DNA of 10,046 nucleotides from Streptococcaceae bacterium (GCA_031279745.1 JAITHN010000187.1:1-10046); one strand, 5' to 3'. Counted from the first letter of the stretch, positions 1 through 8,096 are shown. The notes: generated from the sequence alone by a model not told the origin. A program made the numbers and translations.

Positions 1-1771
1 TTAAATTCTTCTTCTTTAACAAATCCCAACAAGCTGCTTTCTTTGCCCACTCTGTCACATTCTTTACATCCCTATCCTCAGCTTCCAAATGCAATAAGAC
101 ATCATGACTCAATTGTTCGAATACCGAAACTAATTCAGGAGAAATTTTTTGATCATCCCAGATTTTTTCAAAATCTAGCTTCCATTCTTTCTTCTCCAAC
201 CAATCATAAAGATAACTCAACGAATAAGCGATGATATTGGCTTTATAGGAGTTATACCAAGGGGCGTTTTTTACAATTTTATCGATGGATTGAAATAAAA
301 TGATATTTGCAATTTGTTCTTTATAATAGGTTTCATCAATGATACGCTCTTCCTGTTTCCATGTCTCAACAATCCATTTCGTAAACGCGGTAAATGCCGT
401 AGCACCACCTTTTGAAGCAATATCCGGTCGTTTTTGAAAGATATTATGATATTTTGCAAATTCAGCCTTCTTAAACCGCTGATTATTGGGATACAATTTC
501 TTCCAAGCCGTTTTTTGGTCCACCGTCATTTTAAACATCTCTTGCTCATATTGTCCGGCACTTCTTTCGTAAAACCAGAAAGTAGGATAGGTTTCCCCAA
601 CGACCTCAGGAGTTTTGATTTCTCTAGAAAACTTCTCCATTCGTTTATGAAATGGATGATTACTTGCCAAATCTACTTCACTCACTTTGTTTTGGCTATT
701 CGCATACCTAGCAATATCACTAACGATGTCTTCCTCTTTTTGCTTATTCTTCACTACAGAAATTTTCATCGTCACGAACACATCTCGTAATTGGTCTTCT
801 GCTTTATCTTTCAAGTAACTGCTTGCGAGGCTAGCCGTTGTTTGACCCCCATTAACGATTTGTAAATTCGTAATAGATTGAATTCTACCCTCCGCAAAAT
901 CCAATGAAGAACAAGTGGCAGTCAATCCATTATTAAAGGCAAAGAAGTGCTCCGGTTGATTTTTTATTGTTTCCCGAATTCCTTTATTCACTTTCCCTCG
1001 TGTTTGCAAGAAGGAGCGGATATTGTCCTCGATTAATCGACTTCCATGTTCATCATAGAGCTTCGCTAAAGTTAAACCGTTTATCGAGCACAGATAACTT
1101 GTATAATCTTCCCCGTTGAACGCTTCCAATCCCATTATTCCGTCGTTGAAAGGAATTACGAAATCATTTCTTCCACTTTTTTCTTGGCTAAGTCGATAGA
1201 GATAAGAGAGATCGTAGAAGTGATAGGTTACTTTTAACCCTCGAATAGTTTTATTCTCTGGAAGACGCACTTCAGAATCTCGCATTTTCTCAGTGAGTAT
1301 GACCACTCGAATGTGTTGCAATCCATGAAGAGTAGAGGTGTTCTTTTCAGGGTTCATTATATTTTCAGCAAGCTCAACTGCTTCGTTACTTTGTTCTTCT
1401 TCTGCATAAATCATCTGAGCAAATTCAAAAAAACGTTCTGCTGCCAACCAAAGATTTTTCGCACTTTCTTCGCTTATACTCTCTACTTCGATTAAGTTGA
1501 GTTCTTTGGGCATGACAAACAAGGTTAAAACGGCGTCAGCTTCATCAAATGCAACCCCGTCAATCCTCACCTCTCCAAAAGGAAATTCTTGCTCGTAATA
1601 CAAATAATTGGCTTCTCCAATAATTTCATTTGCGGATTGAAGCCTTTCTGTTGCATAACGAAAAAACTCTTCTTTTAAAGAGTTGTCATTTATTTTGCTA
1701 TCGTTCTCAATATCATCAATCAAGGATTGATGATATTGTTTTATAGAACCATCGTTGTTCGTATTTTCCAT
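1..1771 (-). CDS. AIPR-family (abortive infection phage resistance) protein, 3' end cut by window edge
   Basis: Reading from ATG at 1771, the frame stays open for 590 codons to the left edge, so the C-terminus is missing, probably only slightly since AIPR proteins are often near this size. The TTA at 1-3 looks like a TAA stop but is in another frame. Blocks I recognise as AIPR hallmarks are LYDEHGSRLIEDNIR (residues 238-252), FFAFNNGLTAT (276-286), ITNLQIVNGGQTTASLA (300-316) and WFYERSAGQYEQ (399-410). The first 200 residues are acidic and less familiar. No signal peptide or membrane segment is visible, so it is probably cytoplasmic. The start codon overlaps the stop of the nuclease gene by one base (TAATG), and the ribosome site is weak (GGGATGA), so translation probably depends on coupling. 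A 14-bp hairpin lies at codons 12-22. AIPR proteins are linked to phage resistance and sit in R-M-like operons, but their biochemical activity is not established. The role here, effector or regulator, is inference. Confidence 0.92.
   Translation of the reverse strand, partial: MENTNNDGSIKQYHQSLIDDIENDSKINDNSLKEEFFRYATERLQSANEIIGEANYLYYEQEFPFGEVRIDGVAFDEADAVLTLFVMPKELNLIEVESISEESAKNLWLAAERFFEFAQMIYAEEEQSNEAVELAENIMNPEKNTSTLHGLQHIRVVILTEKMRDSEVRLPENKTIRGLKVTYHFYDLSYLYRLSQEKSGRNDFVIPFNDGIMGLEAFNGEDYTSYLCSINGLTLAKLYDEHGSRLIEDNIRSFLQTRGKVNKGIRETIKNQPEHFFAFNNGLTATCSSLDFAEGRIQSITNLQIVNGGQTTASLASSYLKDKAEDQLRDVFVTMKISVVKNKQKEEDIVSDIARYANSQNKVSEVDLASNHPFHKRMEKFSREIKTPEVVGETYPTFWFYERSAGQYEQEMFKMTVDQKTAWKKLYPNNQRFKKAEFAKYHNIFQKRPDIASKGGATAFTAFTKWIVETWKQEERIIDETYYKEQIANIILFQSIDKIVKNAPWYNSYKANIIAYSLSYLYDWLEKKEWKLDFEKIWDDQKISPELVSVFEQLSHDVLLHLEAEDRDVKNVTEWAKKAACWDLLKKKNL
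1708..1738 (-). repeat. Perfect 14-bp inverted repeat (hairpin) inside the 5' end of the AIPR gene
   Basis: On the plus strand CAATATCATCAATC (1708-1721) is followed by a 3-base spacer AAG and its exact reverse complement GATTGATGATATTG (1725-1738). In the operon mRNA this is a 14-bp stem with a 3-nt loop starting 34 nt downstream of the AIPR start codon, across codons 12-22. It has no U tract, so it is not a normal terminator. It could slow ribosomes, protect or process the mRNA, or be a DNA operator; which of these is inference. Confidence 0.75.
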
Positions 1772-2781
1772 TAAAAATCATCCCAATTTTCTATATTTTG
1801 ATTTTCCATTGGAATTTCTTGGTGAAATTCCTCAGGAAGTTTTCCTTTTCCAACCTCGCCATCAACTGAAAATACCCATGTTTCTTCCTTCTTAAATTTT
1901 TCAACATCTGCTAGGTTTAATAAGTATTGATACTGCGGGACAGCAGCAGGAATATTTGCAGCATCAATAAATGGAAACTCTGCATCTGTTCGGAAATAAT
2001 CAATCCTTTTACAAATAAATGCAATACTGTCATATTCTTTCGCGTTTTCAAATGGAAATAATCCCAGCTCAAGTAAATCCTGTTGAAATTTTCTAAGGAG
2101 GGGTTCCTCTCTTATTTCCTGAGCGATCCTTTGGATCAATTCATATAAAGTTTGGGCTTCTTCTGAAACCTCACTACTTCGATTCACATGAAGGACTGCC
2201 AAGTACATACCCTGAGAAAGTTGATTTTCATTACTAATTTTGACCGTTGGCTTATTCAAAGATTTCGTCTTTACTTCAAAAATTCGATTCTCCGTATGGA
2301 AATCTTGATTGCCACGTTGAGGACCAATCCAACTTTTTACTGCGTTTTCTTTGCCGATTTTTTCGCTTAAAACCGTATGAAGAAAATATAACTCACCCCA
2401 AACCCCTTGAACCCATTTCGCATTTTGATTCATTGCTCTTTTTTTGGCAAATAACGCTGTCCAATATATAAAGCGTTTTCCAAGCTTTTCTATGAGTTCT
2501 TCTTCACTTTGGCTCCGCTTCAATGCATTCGTTAAATCATCAACAAATATCTCAAAGATTTCAATAGCTGGCTCATCTTCTGATTCTAAAGTCAGTGATA
2601 GACGACTTCCCTCACCATCCTTTGCTAATGTACTTCTGATCAACGCTGTTTGAAAATCGAGTTTTGGTTCTATCTCTTCAAACTTCAAAATCAAAGCATG
2701 ACGTCCTTGATAATCAATTCCACGATAGACCTCATTTATGCGAATTTCAGGAATTAATCTAAACGTATTATTCGTTATCAA
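1771..2781 (-). CDS. PD-(D/E)XK nuclease-fold protein (DUF4420 type) of the Z1/MORC-type R-M-like operon
   Basis: This is a predicted DNA endonuclease of the restriction-endonuclease fold, 336 residues from the chosen start. The motif core is visible: GVWGEL with Glu130, then QDF with Asp160 and FEVKT with Glu169-Val-Lys171, followed by ISNENQL, a layout I recognise from DUF4420 'PD-(D/E)XK motif proteins'. The catalytic D...ExK is therefore intact. I chose TTG at 2781 because a perfect AGGAGG (2791-2796) lies 9 nt upstream. The longer frame from another TTG at 2838 has no ribosome site and its extra 19 residues lie wholly over the Z1 gene. The gene overlaps the end of the Z1 gene by 14 nt, and its stop overlaps the AIPR start by one base. 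It is the best candidate for the DNA-cutting subunit of the operon, as no classical type II endonuclease or Vsr gene is visible. Cleavage and target are inferred, not shown. Confidence 0.86.
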   Translation of the reverse strand: MITNNTFRLIPEIRINEVYRGIDYQGRHALILKFEEIEPKLDFQTALIRSTLAKDGEGSRLSLTLESEDEPAIEIFEIFVDDLTNALKRSQSEEELIEKLGKRFIYWTALFAKKRAMNQNAKWVQGVWGELYFLHTVLSEKIGKENAVKSWIGPQRGNQDFHTENRIFEVKTKSLNKPTVKISNENQLSQGMYLAVLHVNRSSEVSEEAQTLYELIQRIAQEIREEPLLRKFQQDLLELGLFPFENAKEYDSIAFICKRIDYFRTDAEFPFIDAANIPAAVPQYQYLLNLADVEKFKKEETWVFSVDGEVGKGKLPEEFHQEIPMENQNIENWDDF

Positions 2782-5365
2782 ATTCTTCTTCCTCCTGCTC
2801 GTCTTCTGAAACGAATTTGTCCCAACTTGCTTGATCAATGAGCTGTTGTTGATAAATCTTGTTCATTTTCGTCCGATACGTAATCGAGTTTTCGCCCATT
2901 TCTTCTGCCGGCACACCAAGTGCTATTCCCCAAATCACCTTGTCTTTGTACTCTTTATAAACTTGCACATCCATTTCATCTTTTGGTTCATTGAGATAAA
3001 TAGGATAAAGCAAAACCAACGGATTTCTTTCTTTTACTGTAAAATTCTTAAAATAGGAATTTGCAGTTTTAAAAAATTCCGAATTTGCTTTTACTTTGTC
3101 TTTCTGTTCATTGCTCAAACCAATCACCCCATCAGCTGGAGAGCCTAAGCGAGAATTTCCAAGACGGATCACTTCATTCATCGCATGATAAGTGAATGCA
3201 CGTGTTCTTGGGTGGAGATTTAAAGTGGCAACTTTTATCTCACGGTCATCTTTCTTTGTTATGATTTTGACATCAAAAGCTTTAAACGAATTTCGAATGA
3301 CTGCCCAGACGTTCTCGTTTAGTTTATTAAATCTTCCAAATTCATAACTAGAGAAAATTTTTTCCACCGCATCTACTGGAGCATTTTTCCATAAGAATTC
3401 ATCATTTTCGAAATGAGAGACAAAACCACTCACCCAATTTTCTACGACTGTCTTGTTCTTCTGAACGCTAGCCAATTCAAAGTGCGGAGTTTCTTTAATT
3501 TCACCAGAAATTCTAACCGGGATGATCGCGCCTTCTGCCGTACGCATTTTATTTCTTGCCGTAATTAACAGCATCGCCTCGTCTTTATTTTCCGCTTCTT
3601 TCACATAAAAGCCAAAATCACTTGGCGTCTTTCCAGCATTTGCCATCTTCTGGACTTGGTTTTTCAAATCTTCAGTTGCTTCATAAACTTGATAATACCA
3701 ATCCATAGAACTTCTACTCATATAAAGTTTGATTAAATCATCATACCGCGGACGATAGCCAAACCATCTTCCCATTTGCATCAAGGTGTCATACATTAAG
3801 GTGTTTCTATACAAATAACTACAGGACAAACCTTCTAGAGTCAGCCCACGACTTAAGGAAAATCCACCAACAGCAATGATCCTTGCGCCATTGGTATAAT
3901 CTTCATATCGAAAAGAATTGTTTTTAGAATTGATCACATCTGTCAAAATCGAATCTACTGATGCATATAAAGTGGGCTGAATACTTTCAAACGTTTCGGG
4001 TATTGTTGAAAAGTGCTTTTCAAACAACCTTCTCAGATCAATCGTCTTTTCATACGTTTCTTGTAAAGAATAAAGTTTGATCCAGCGCTTTAATTCCATC
4101 AAATACTCTTCAATTTTTTCTTTCACTTGCAATTGAACATGATTGAGAAAGCTCACATTGACCAACATGGAATAATGCTTGCCTTTTTGACCACGAGCAT
4201 CACGAATGGCGCACTGCAAGAAGAACACTTGAATCGCCTCTTTTAAAGACTCCGGTATTTCTTCAACAACGAAAGTCTTTCTCAAATCCAAAGGTATAGT
4301 CATCGGGATATACTTTTCACAATCATCATTTTCAAATAATATATCGTGATAGTTTCCTTCTTCAGGAAAAATGTTCCCCGGCCCCATGTATTCACTTGAT
4401 GTGGGTAAGACTTGAATAAAGTCTTTTGGAAACAAATCGCGCTCTTCCTCCGGATCAATAAACACATTCGCATAGGGTGTCCCTGTAAATCCTACGTAAC
4501 TACTTTTTTGAAAGGTATCTAGTATTGTACGGATTCCATCATTGATCGCTGTTGGACTATCCCCACTTTTTTTCGTATTGACAGAAGCATTGTCGGCTTC
4601 ATCATCTATAAACAGTAATGAAGCTTCAATGGTTTCTGTTTTGCTATTCTGATCCAACCATTGTTTGAGTGCTTTTAATTCCGTAATATTTTTCTTAATC
4701 ACTGCAATAATCGGCGTTTCTCCGAGTGACATGAGGTTGTTTGTTCCCTTTTTAAACCCTTTATCCATGCTTGTAACAAAAAAAGTCTGTTGATCATGGC
4801 GAACTTCAGTTTGAACCCCCGCCTCGATACGACTTTGGGTTTGCTGTCGAAGTTTCTCAATCGTTCCTGTTGTCACAATGATCATATTGTATCCAGCATC
4901 CATCGCCTTATTCATTAATGCAATGAAGTTTCCTGTCTTCCCGCTTTGCACATCACCTATGATCAACCCTTTTTTGGTAAACCTCGTCTTTTCTACCGGA
5001 TCTCCAATGGCATTCATTGCTTTATCCATACTCGAAGAAATGCTTGAAACCACACTGTTAGAAAGCTCTTTTTTTAAATACTCTTCATAAGCATCTGAGC
5101 GTCTACTTCCTCTTTCTACACGTGTATCAATAAACCAATTCCGATTTTCTTCACTGACAAGAAGAACATCCTGCGTATTCATATGAATATCAACTTCAGA
5201 TTCAATCCGTTTTTGTAATTCTAAAAAATGTATTTCATCCAACTGAAATATTTTATTATATTCTTGCAATACTTGTTCTATCGTTTTTCTGCTAGTATGG
5301 TCGTTACTTTGCACTGCGGCCAATGCAATTTTATAAACCTTGTCTATTTCCCCCCCATCAATCAT
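2768..5365 (-). CDS. Z1-domain P-loop ATPase / helicase-like protein
   Basis: This 865-residue protein is a predicted superfamily II helicase-like motor. Walker A is GDVQSGKT (137-144), preceded by KKGLII. The Walker B/DEAD-like box is LLFIDDEADNAS (251-261, with Asp254-Asp255-Glu256). The motif III-like GFTGTPYAN spans 292-300. The second RecA-like half carries IIAVGGFSLSRGLTLEGL (496-513) and LMQMGRWFGYRPRYDD (528-543), which form the Z1 signature and include the likely arginine finger region. All motor residues look intact. The C-terminus ends in a run of acidic residues (EDEQEEEEFDNE). The ATG at 5365 has AGAGGTG with 6-nt spacing and overlaps the upstream ATPase stop by 8 nt; the 3' end overlaps the nuclease gene by 14 nt. 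In this class of operon the Z1 protein is thought to translocate on or remodel DNA with the GHKL ATPase. Its substrate and polarity are unknown. Confidence 0.95.
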   Translation of the reverse strand: MIDGGEIDKVYKIALAAVQSNDHTSRKTIEQVLQEYNKIFQLDEIHFLELQKRIESEVDIHMNTQDVLLVSEENRNWFIDTRVERGSRRSDAYEEYLKKELSNSVVSSISSSMDKAMNAIGDPVEKTRFTKKGLIIGDVQSGKTGNFIALMNKAMDAGYNMIIVTTGTIEKLRQQTQSRIEAGVQTEVRHDQQTFFVTSMDKGFKKGTNNLMSLGETPIIAVIKKNITELKALKQWLDQNSKTETIEASLLFIDDEADNASVNTKKSGDSPTAINDGIRTILDTFQKSSYVGFTGTPYANVFIDPEEERDLFPKDFIQVLPTSSEYMGPGNIFPEEGNYHDILFENDDCEKYIPMTIPLDLRKTFVVEEIPESLKEAIQVFFLQCAIRDARGQKGKHYSMLVNVSFLNHVQLQVKEKIEEYLMELKRWIKLYSLQETYEKTIDLRRLFEKHFSTIPETFESIQPTLYASVDSILTDVINSKNNSFRYEDYTNGARIIAVGGFSLSRGLTLEGLSCSYLYRNTLMYDTLMQMGRWFGYRPRYDDLIKLYMSRSSMDWYYQVYEATEDLKNQVQKMANAGKTPSDFGFYVKEAENKDEAMLLITARNKMRTAEGAIIPVRISGEIKETPHFELASVQKNKTVVENWVSGFVSHFENDEFLWKNAPVDAVEKIFSSYEFGRFNKLNENVWAVIRNSFKAFDVKIITKKDDREIKVATLNLHPRTRAFTYHAMNEVIRLGNSRLGSPADGVIGLSNEQKDKVKANSEFFKTANSYFKNFTVKERNPLVLLYPIYLNEPKDEMDVQVYKEYKDKVIWGIALGVPAEEMGENSITYRTKMNKIYQQQLIDQASWDKFVSEDEQEEEEFDNE
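2791..2796 (-). promoter_or_regulatory. Perfect Shine-Dalgarno AGGAGG that decides the nuclease-gene TTG start
   Basis: Read on the minus strand, AGGAGG is followed by 9 nt and then TTG at 2781. It lies within the codons for the acidic C-terminal tail of the Z1 protein (Gln-Glu-Glu region), so the tail codons double as the ribosome site for the next gene. No comparable site precedes the upstream TTG at 2838. Confidence 0.8.
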
Positions 5366-6809
5366 CTATTTCACCTCTAATTCTTTCCAGAATGTTTTCA
5401 TAACCTTGATAATTTTCAATCTTGAATAGCGTGTTAAGCAAATGACGCTTACTTGCCTTTCCAGTTTGTAATGAAAGCAATAAGGAGACCTCCTCATAAA
5501 CTTCTTCTTCTTTGGGGAGTTGGCGTTCAATTGTCTTTCCATTTGCCAAATCATAGCGCATCGCCTCCCAAGGGATGTTACTCTGAATCTGCTTGAGTAA
5601 CGAATCAAACATTTGACTTTGTGCGTCATCGAATGTTTCAACCAATGCTTGATAAACTGGAAGTTCCGTATTCAAAAAATAGCTCACTTCCCCTTCAACG
5701 CTCTCGTGCTTATTAAACACATGAGCTAATTCTTTTGGATTTCGAGCACGTCCACTTTTCTTATAGACACGTTTACTTTCACCAACCGCTTTTTTTATAA
5801 ACTTCTTCAGTTCATCTCTTACGGATAAAGGAATACGGATCGTGGACTTCTTAACATCTACTTCCCATAAATCATCCATATTATTGGGGATTTCAATCGA
5901 TATCTTTGCTAAATTCGCAAGTTCATTGCTCTTAAATAACCGAAACCACTTTCCCCAAGAAATCAAGCGCTTGTTCCGATAAATATACAAACCTTGTTGT
6001 AAAGTTGGATAGGTTTGCATGATTTTTCTCTCTTCTTGACTGAGGTATTTCTGGTAAGGAATGATATAGGGTTTCACTTCAATTTGATTTTTCCCTATGC
6101 GAATTGGATTACTCGGTCTTGGCTGCGTTTTTATATTTTTAATAAAATAAGGATTGACAGGAGCAACCTCTCGTCCGTTAAAGGAAATTTCGATCGTTCC
6201 TTCTTCGATATATTTATGGAAAACAAGAGCTACATGATTCGTTGCTTCATTCAGACACTCATCAAACATCAATTCAAACGCCTTAGATTTATCAAATTTA
6301 TCGAATTTTTCCCACAAAACGATCGTTCCTGAATTCGTTTCTTTGAGCGCGTTTATCTGGGGAATTTTTTCTATTTCTTCTTCATTTAATTGTATAATTA
6401 CCCAATCATTCAATTGTTCAACCACATCTAAATCCCAATAAAACGCAACCAACTGATCTTCTTGTTTTGAACAAACGGTTAATTTTCTACATTGTGAAAA
6501 GGACGCCATTTTCAATCCTAAACCAAAACGTCCTAAATCATTTATCGCTCTTTCTTGTGAGATTTTTTTTGAACCATAGCGCAGGGCTTGTGTGAGTTCT
6601 TCTTTTCGCATTCCCCTTCCATTGTCCATTATCGAAACAAAGGCAACTCCTGCCTCAGATTGGTTTTGAAACTGAATCTCAATGTGGGTTCCATCTGCTG
6701 AAATAGAATTATCGAGAATATCTGCTAGAGCAGTCTCAAAAGAATAACCAATAGATCTTTGACTTTCGATCAAAGTAGATGCATCTGGAATTAATTGAAT
6801 TTTTTCCAT
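5358..6809 (-). CDS. GHKL-type ATPase (MORC/MutL/Hsp90-like) of the R-M-like operon
   Basis: This 483-residue protein has an N-terminal GHKL (HATPase_c_3) domain. The N-box is ALADILDNSISA (residues 27-38, Asn34 for magnesium), the G1 box is MDNGRGM (61-67) and the G2 lid is DLGRFGLGLKMAS (91-103). These proteins typically bind ATP, dimerise through the N-domain and act as clamps or conformational switches on DNA. The position of the general-base Glu of MutL and Hsp90 is Asp30 here. Residues from about 140 to 330 fit a transducer-like S5 domain, including Lys311-region strands; this is a looser assignment. The start ATG at 6809 lies one base after the methyltransferase stop and has AAGGA with 5-nt spacing. 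The 3' end overlaps the Z1 gene by 8 nt. Placement between a C5 methyltransferase and a Z1 gene is the arrangement from which bacterial relatives of eukaryotic MORC proteins were described. A role in recognising or clamping unmodified DNA is inference. Confidence 0.93.
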   Translation of the reverse strand: MEKIQLIPDASTLIESQRSIGYSFETALADILDNSISADGTHIEIQFQNQSEAGVAFVSIMDNGRGMRKEELTQALRYGSKKISQERAINDLGRFGLGLKMASFSQCRKLTVCSKQEDQLVAFYWDLDVVEQLNDWVIIQLNEEEIEKIPQINALKETNSGTIVLWEKFDKFDKSKAFELMFDECLNEATNHVALVFHKYIEEGTIEISFNGREVAPVNPYFIKNIKTQPRPSNPIRIGKNQIEVKPYIIPYQKYLSQEERKIMQTYPTLQQGLYIYRNKRLISWGKWFRLFKSNELANLAKISIEIPNNMDDLWEVDVKKSTIRIPLSVRDELKKFIKKAVGESKRVYKKSGRARNPKELAHVFNKHESVEGEVSYFLNTELPVYQALVETFDDAQSQMFDSLLKQIQSNIPWEAMRYDLANGKTIERQLPKEEEVYEEVSLLLSLQTGKASKRHLLNTLFKIENYQGYENILERIRGEIDD

Positions 6810-6810
6810 C

Positions 6811-8034
6811 TTATTCCTTCATTCCTCTCAATCGTTGCAACAACTCAACTTCTTCGCTTGTATGAGTCTTCTCAAGTAAGACAAGCTTTATCCTTTCAAT
6901 TTCTTTGAAAATCTCCACCAAAACATCCACAACTATGGAATTCCCTGCCATCTTGATTAATGCACTTTCGCTAAAATAAATGTGTTTATGATTCAAACGT
7001 TTTAATTTGTTAAATTTCTTTTCAGGAAACCCCATTAACAAAAATGCTTCTCTATTCGTGAGATAACGCATATCCCCATTTTTTTGAAGAATCACCCCTG
7101 CATTTGGATTTCGATCCTGTTTTGTGGAAATGGTATTCGCAAACTCAGCAATGACTTTTCCATTTTCTGCAAGATGTTTGTTGTTCTCCAAGATCTTTTT
7201 TCTGCTAGGTGTCATGTTCGGCGTAACTGCAATTTCCTCATCAGGATATTTTTCCAACCTTAAATACTTTGACAAATCGTAAGGCTTATGAAAAACCAAA
7301 CTACTCATTTCTATTTCATTGATGCTATCCGTCCTTACACTCAACATGAACGTTCTACTTCTTTGCTGTGGAACGCCAAAATCAGTTGCCACTAAACCTC
7401 TATAAACTTTATTTACATAACCCATTTCTTCCAATTCTTTCTGCCACTGTAAGAAATTTGCATTATGCTTTGGAGAATTAATGGCATTCACATTTTCCAT
7501 AAGAAGAAAAGTAGGTAAATCTGCTCCTATACTAAACTTTTCCCGTAAAATCCGCTCAATCTCCCAGAGCAATCCACTCCTTGTATTTGCGCCTTTCGAA
7601 ATCCCTTCATTGTCTTGATAATGAAAAGCTCTCGCATTGGATAAATCTTGGCATGGAAAAGAATACGTTAGTAGGTCTGTATCGTTTGGAATCTGATCTC
7701 CTCTTATTTTTGTGATGTCACAAAGATTTTTATTTTTTTGTATACTTGCATACAGAAGTTGCAACTTTTCTTCCGAGATTGACTTCAATCCCGTAGTACT
7801 TAAAGGCGTTTTCCCATCTGAAGAAAGCGTTACTTGGGACAACTTTTCGATAATTTTCTCTTTAGATAATCGAGACGGTTTTAGGGAATGATGATGCATA
7901 ACCGCATACCCCATAATCGCATGGATGTCCCACTCCACCGTATGGACAATTTCGTGTTCAATATTTGCTCGATTCAACGCTTCTTTCTGCGCACCAATTC
8001 CTGCAAAAGTCTCTATAACTTTTAAAGGTTTCAT
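6811..8034 (-). CDS. DNA (cytosine-5-)-methyltransferase
   Basis: This 407-residue enzyme transfers a methyl group from S-adenosylmethionine to cytosine C5. The ordered motifs are all present: I, ETFAGIG (8-14); IV, SFPCQDLS (125-132, nucleophile Cys128); VI, MENV (179-182, Glu180); VIII, QQRSRTFML (223-231); IX, REAFLLMGFP (328-337); and X, MAGNSIVVDV (362-371). The target recognition segment between VIII and IX (about 235-325) is moderate in length and contains TKQDRNPNAGVI; it does not let me name the recognised sequence. There is an extra segment between motifs II and IV (about 45-115). No N-terminal helix-turn-helix is seen, so it is unlike methyltransferases that repress their own promoter through such a domain. 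The ATG at 8034 begins directly before motif I, with only a weak purine-rich ribosome site. It is the first gene of the operon and presumably provides self-protection. Confidence 0.97.
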   Translation of the reverse strand: MKPLKVIETFAGIGAQKEALNRANIEHEIVHTVEWDIHAIMGYAVMHHHSLKPSRLSKEKIIEKLSQVTLSSDGKTPLSTTGLKSISEEKLQLLYASIQKNKNLCDITKIRGDQIPNDTDLLTYSFPCQDLSNARAFHYQDNEGISKGANTRSGLLWEIERILREKFSIGADLPTFLLMENVNAINSPKHNANFLQWQKELEEMGYVNKVYRGLVATDFGVPQQRSRTFMLSVRTDSINEIEMSSLVFHKPYDLSKYLRLEKYPDEEIAVTPNMTPSRKKILENNKHLAENGKVIAEFANTISTKQDRNPNAGVILQKNGDMRYLTNREAFLLMGFPEKKFNKLKRLNHKHIYFSESALIKMAGNSIVVDVLVEIFKEIERIKLVLLEKTHTSEEVELLQRLRGMKE

Positions 8035-8058
8035 AATAGATCTACTCTTTCTAATTGG

Positions 8059-8090
8059 ACCAGGTTCCTTTACAAAATAAATTTCCTGGT
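8059..8090. repeat. Pair of opposed ACCAGG/CCTGGT half-sites (two CCWGG sites) in the methyltransferase leader
   Basis: ACCAGG (8059-8064) and CCTGGT (8085-8090) form a 6-bp inverted repeat with a 20-base AT-rich spacer, 25 to 56 bases upstream of the methyltransferase ATG. Each contains a CCWGG pentamer, the site of the Dcm/EcoRII methyltransferase group. It may be a weak RNA stem in the leader, a regulatory site, or chance. Confidence 0.35.
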
Positions 8091-8096
8091 TAGTGT

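Noticed and set aside
1..3. TTA at the left edge as the TAA stop of the AIPR gene
   Set aside because: The AIPR frame from 1771 has codons ending at positions 2, 5, 8 and so on; TTA at 1-3 is out of frame. The frame was followed codon by codon and is open to the edge, so the gene is truncated by the window rather than frameshifted.
434..790. Plus-strand open frame of 118 residues
   Set aside because: It lies antisense to the conserved AIPR core, has no ribosome site or recognisable domain, and is best explained as a shadow frame.
2781..2838. Longer form of the nuclease starting at 2838 (355 residues)
   Set aside because: The start is TTG without a ribosome site and the extra residues lie fully over the Z1 gene, whereas the TTG at 2781 has a perfect AGGAGG.
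2831..3148. Plus-strand open frame of 105 residues rich in Phe and Ile
   Set aside because: It is antisense to the C-terminal part of the Z1 gene; the hydrophobic composition comes from the complement of Lys/Glu-rich codons.
5366..5641. Minus-strand open frame of 91 residues within the GHKL ATPase gene
   Set aside because: It is an alternative frame of a gene whose own frame is conserved to the stop; it matches no known pattern.
6015..6332. Plus-strand open frame of 105 residues
   Set aside because: It is antisense to the GHKL ATPase gene with no independent support.
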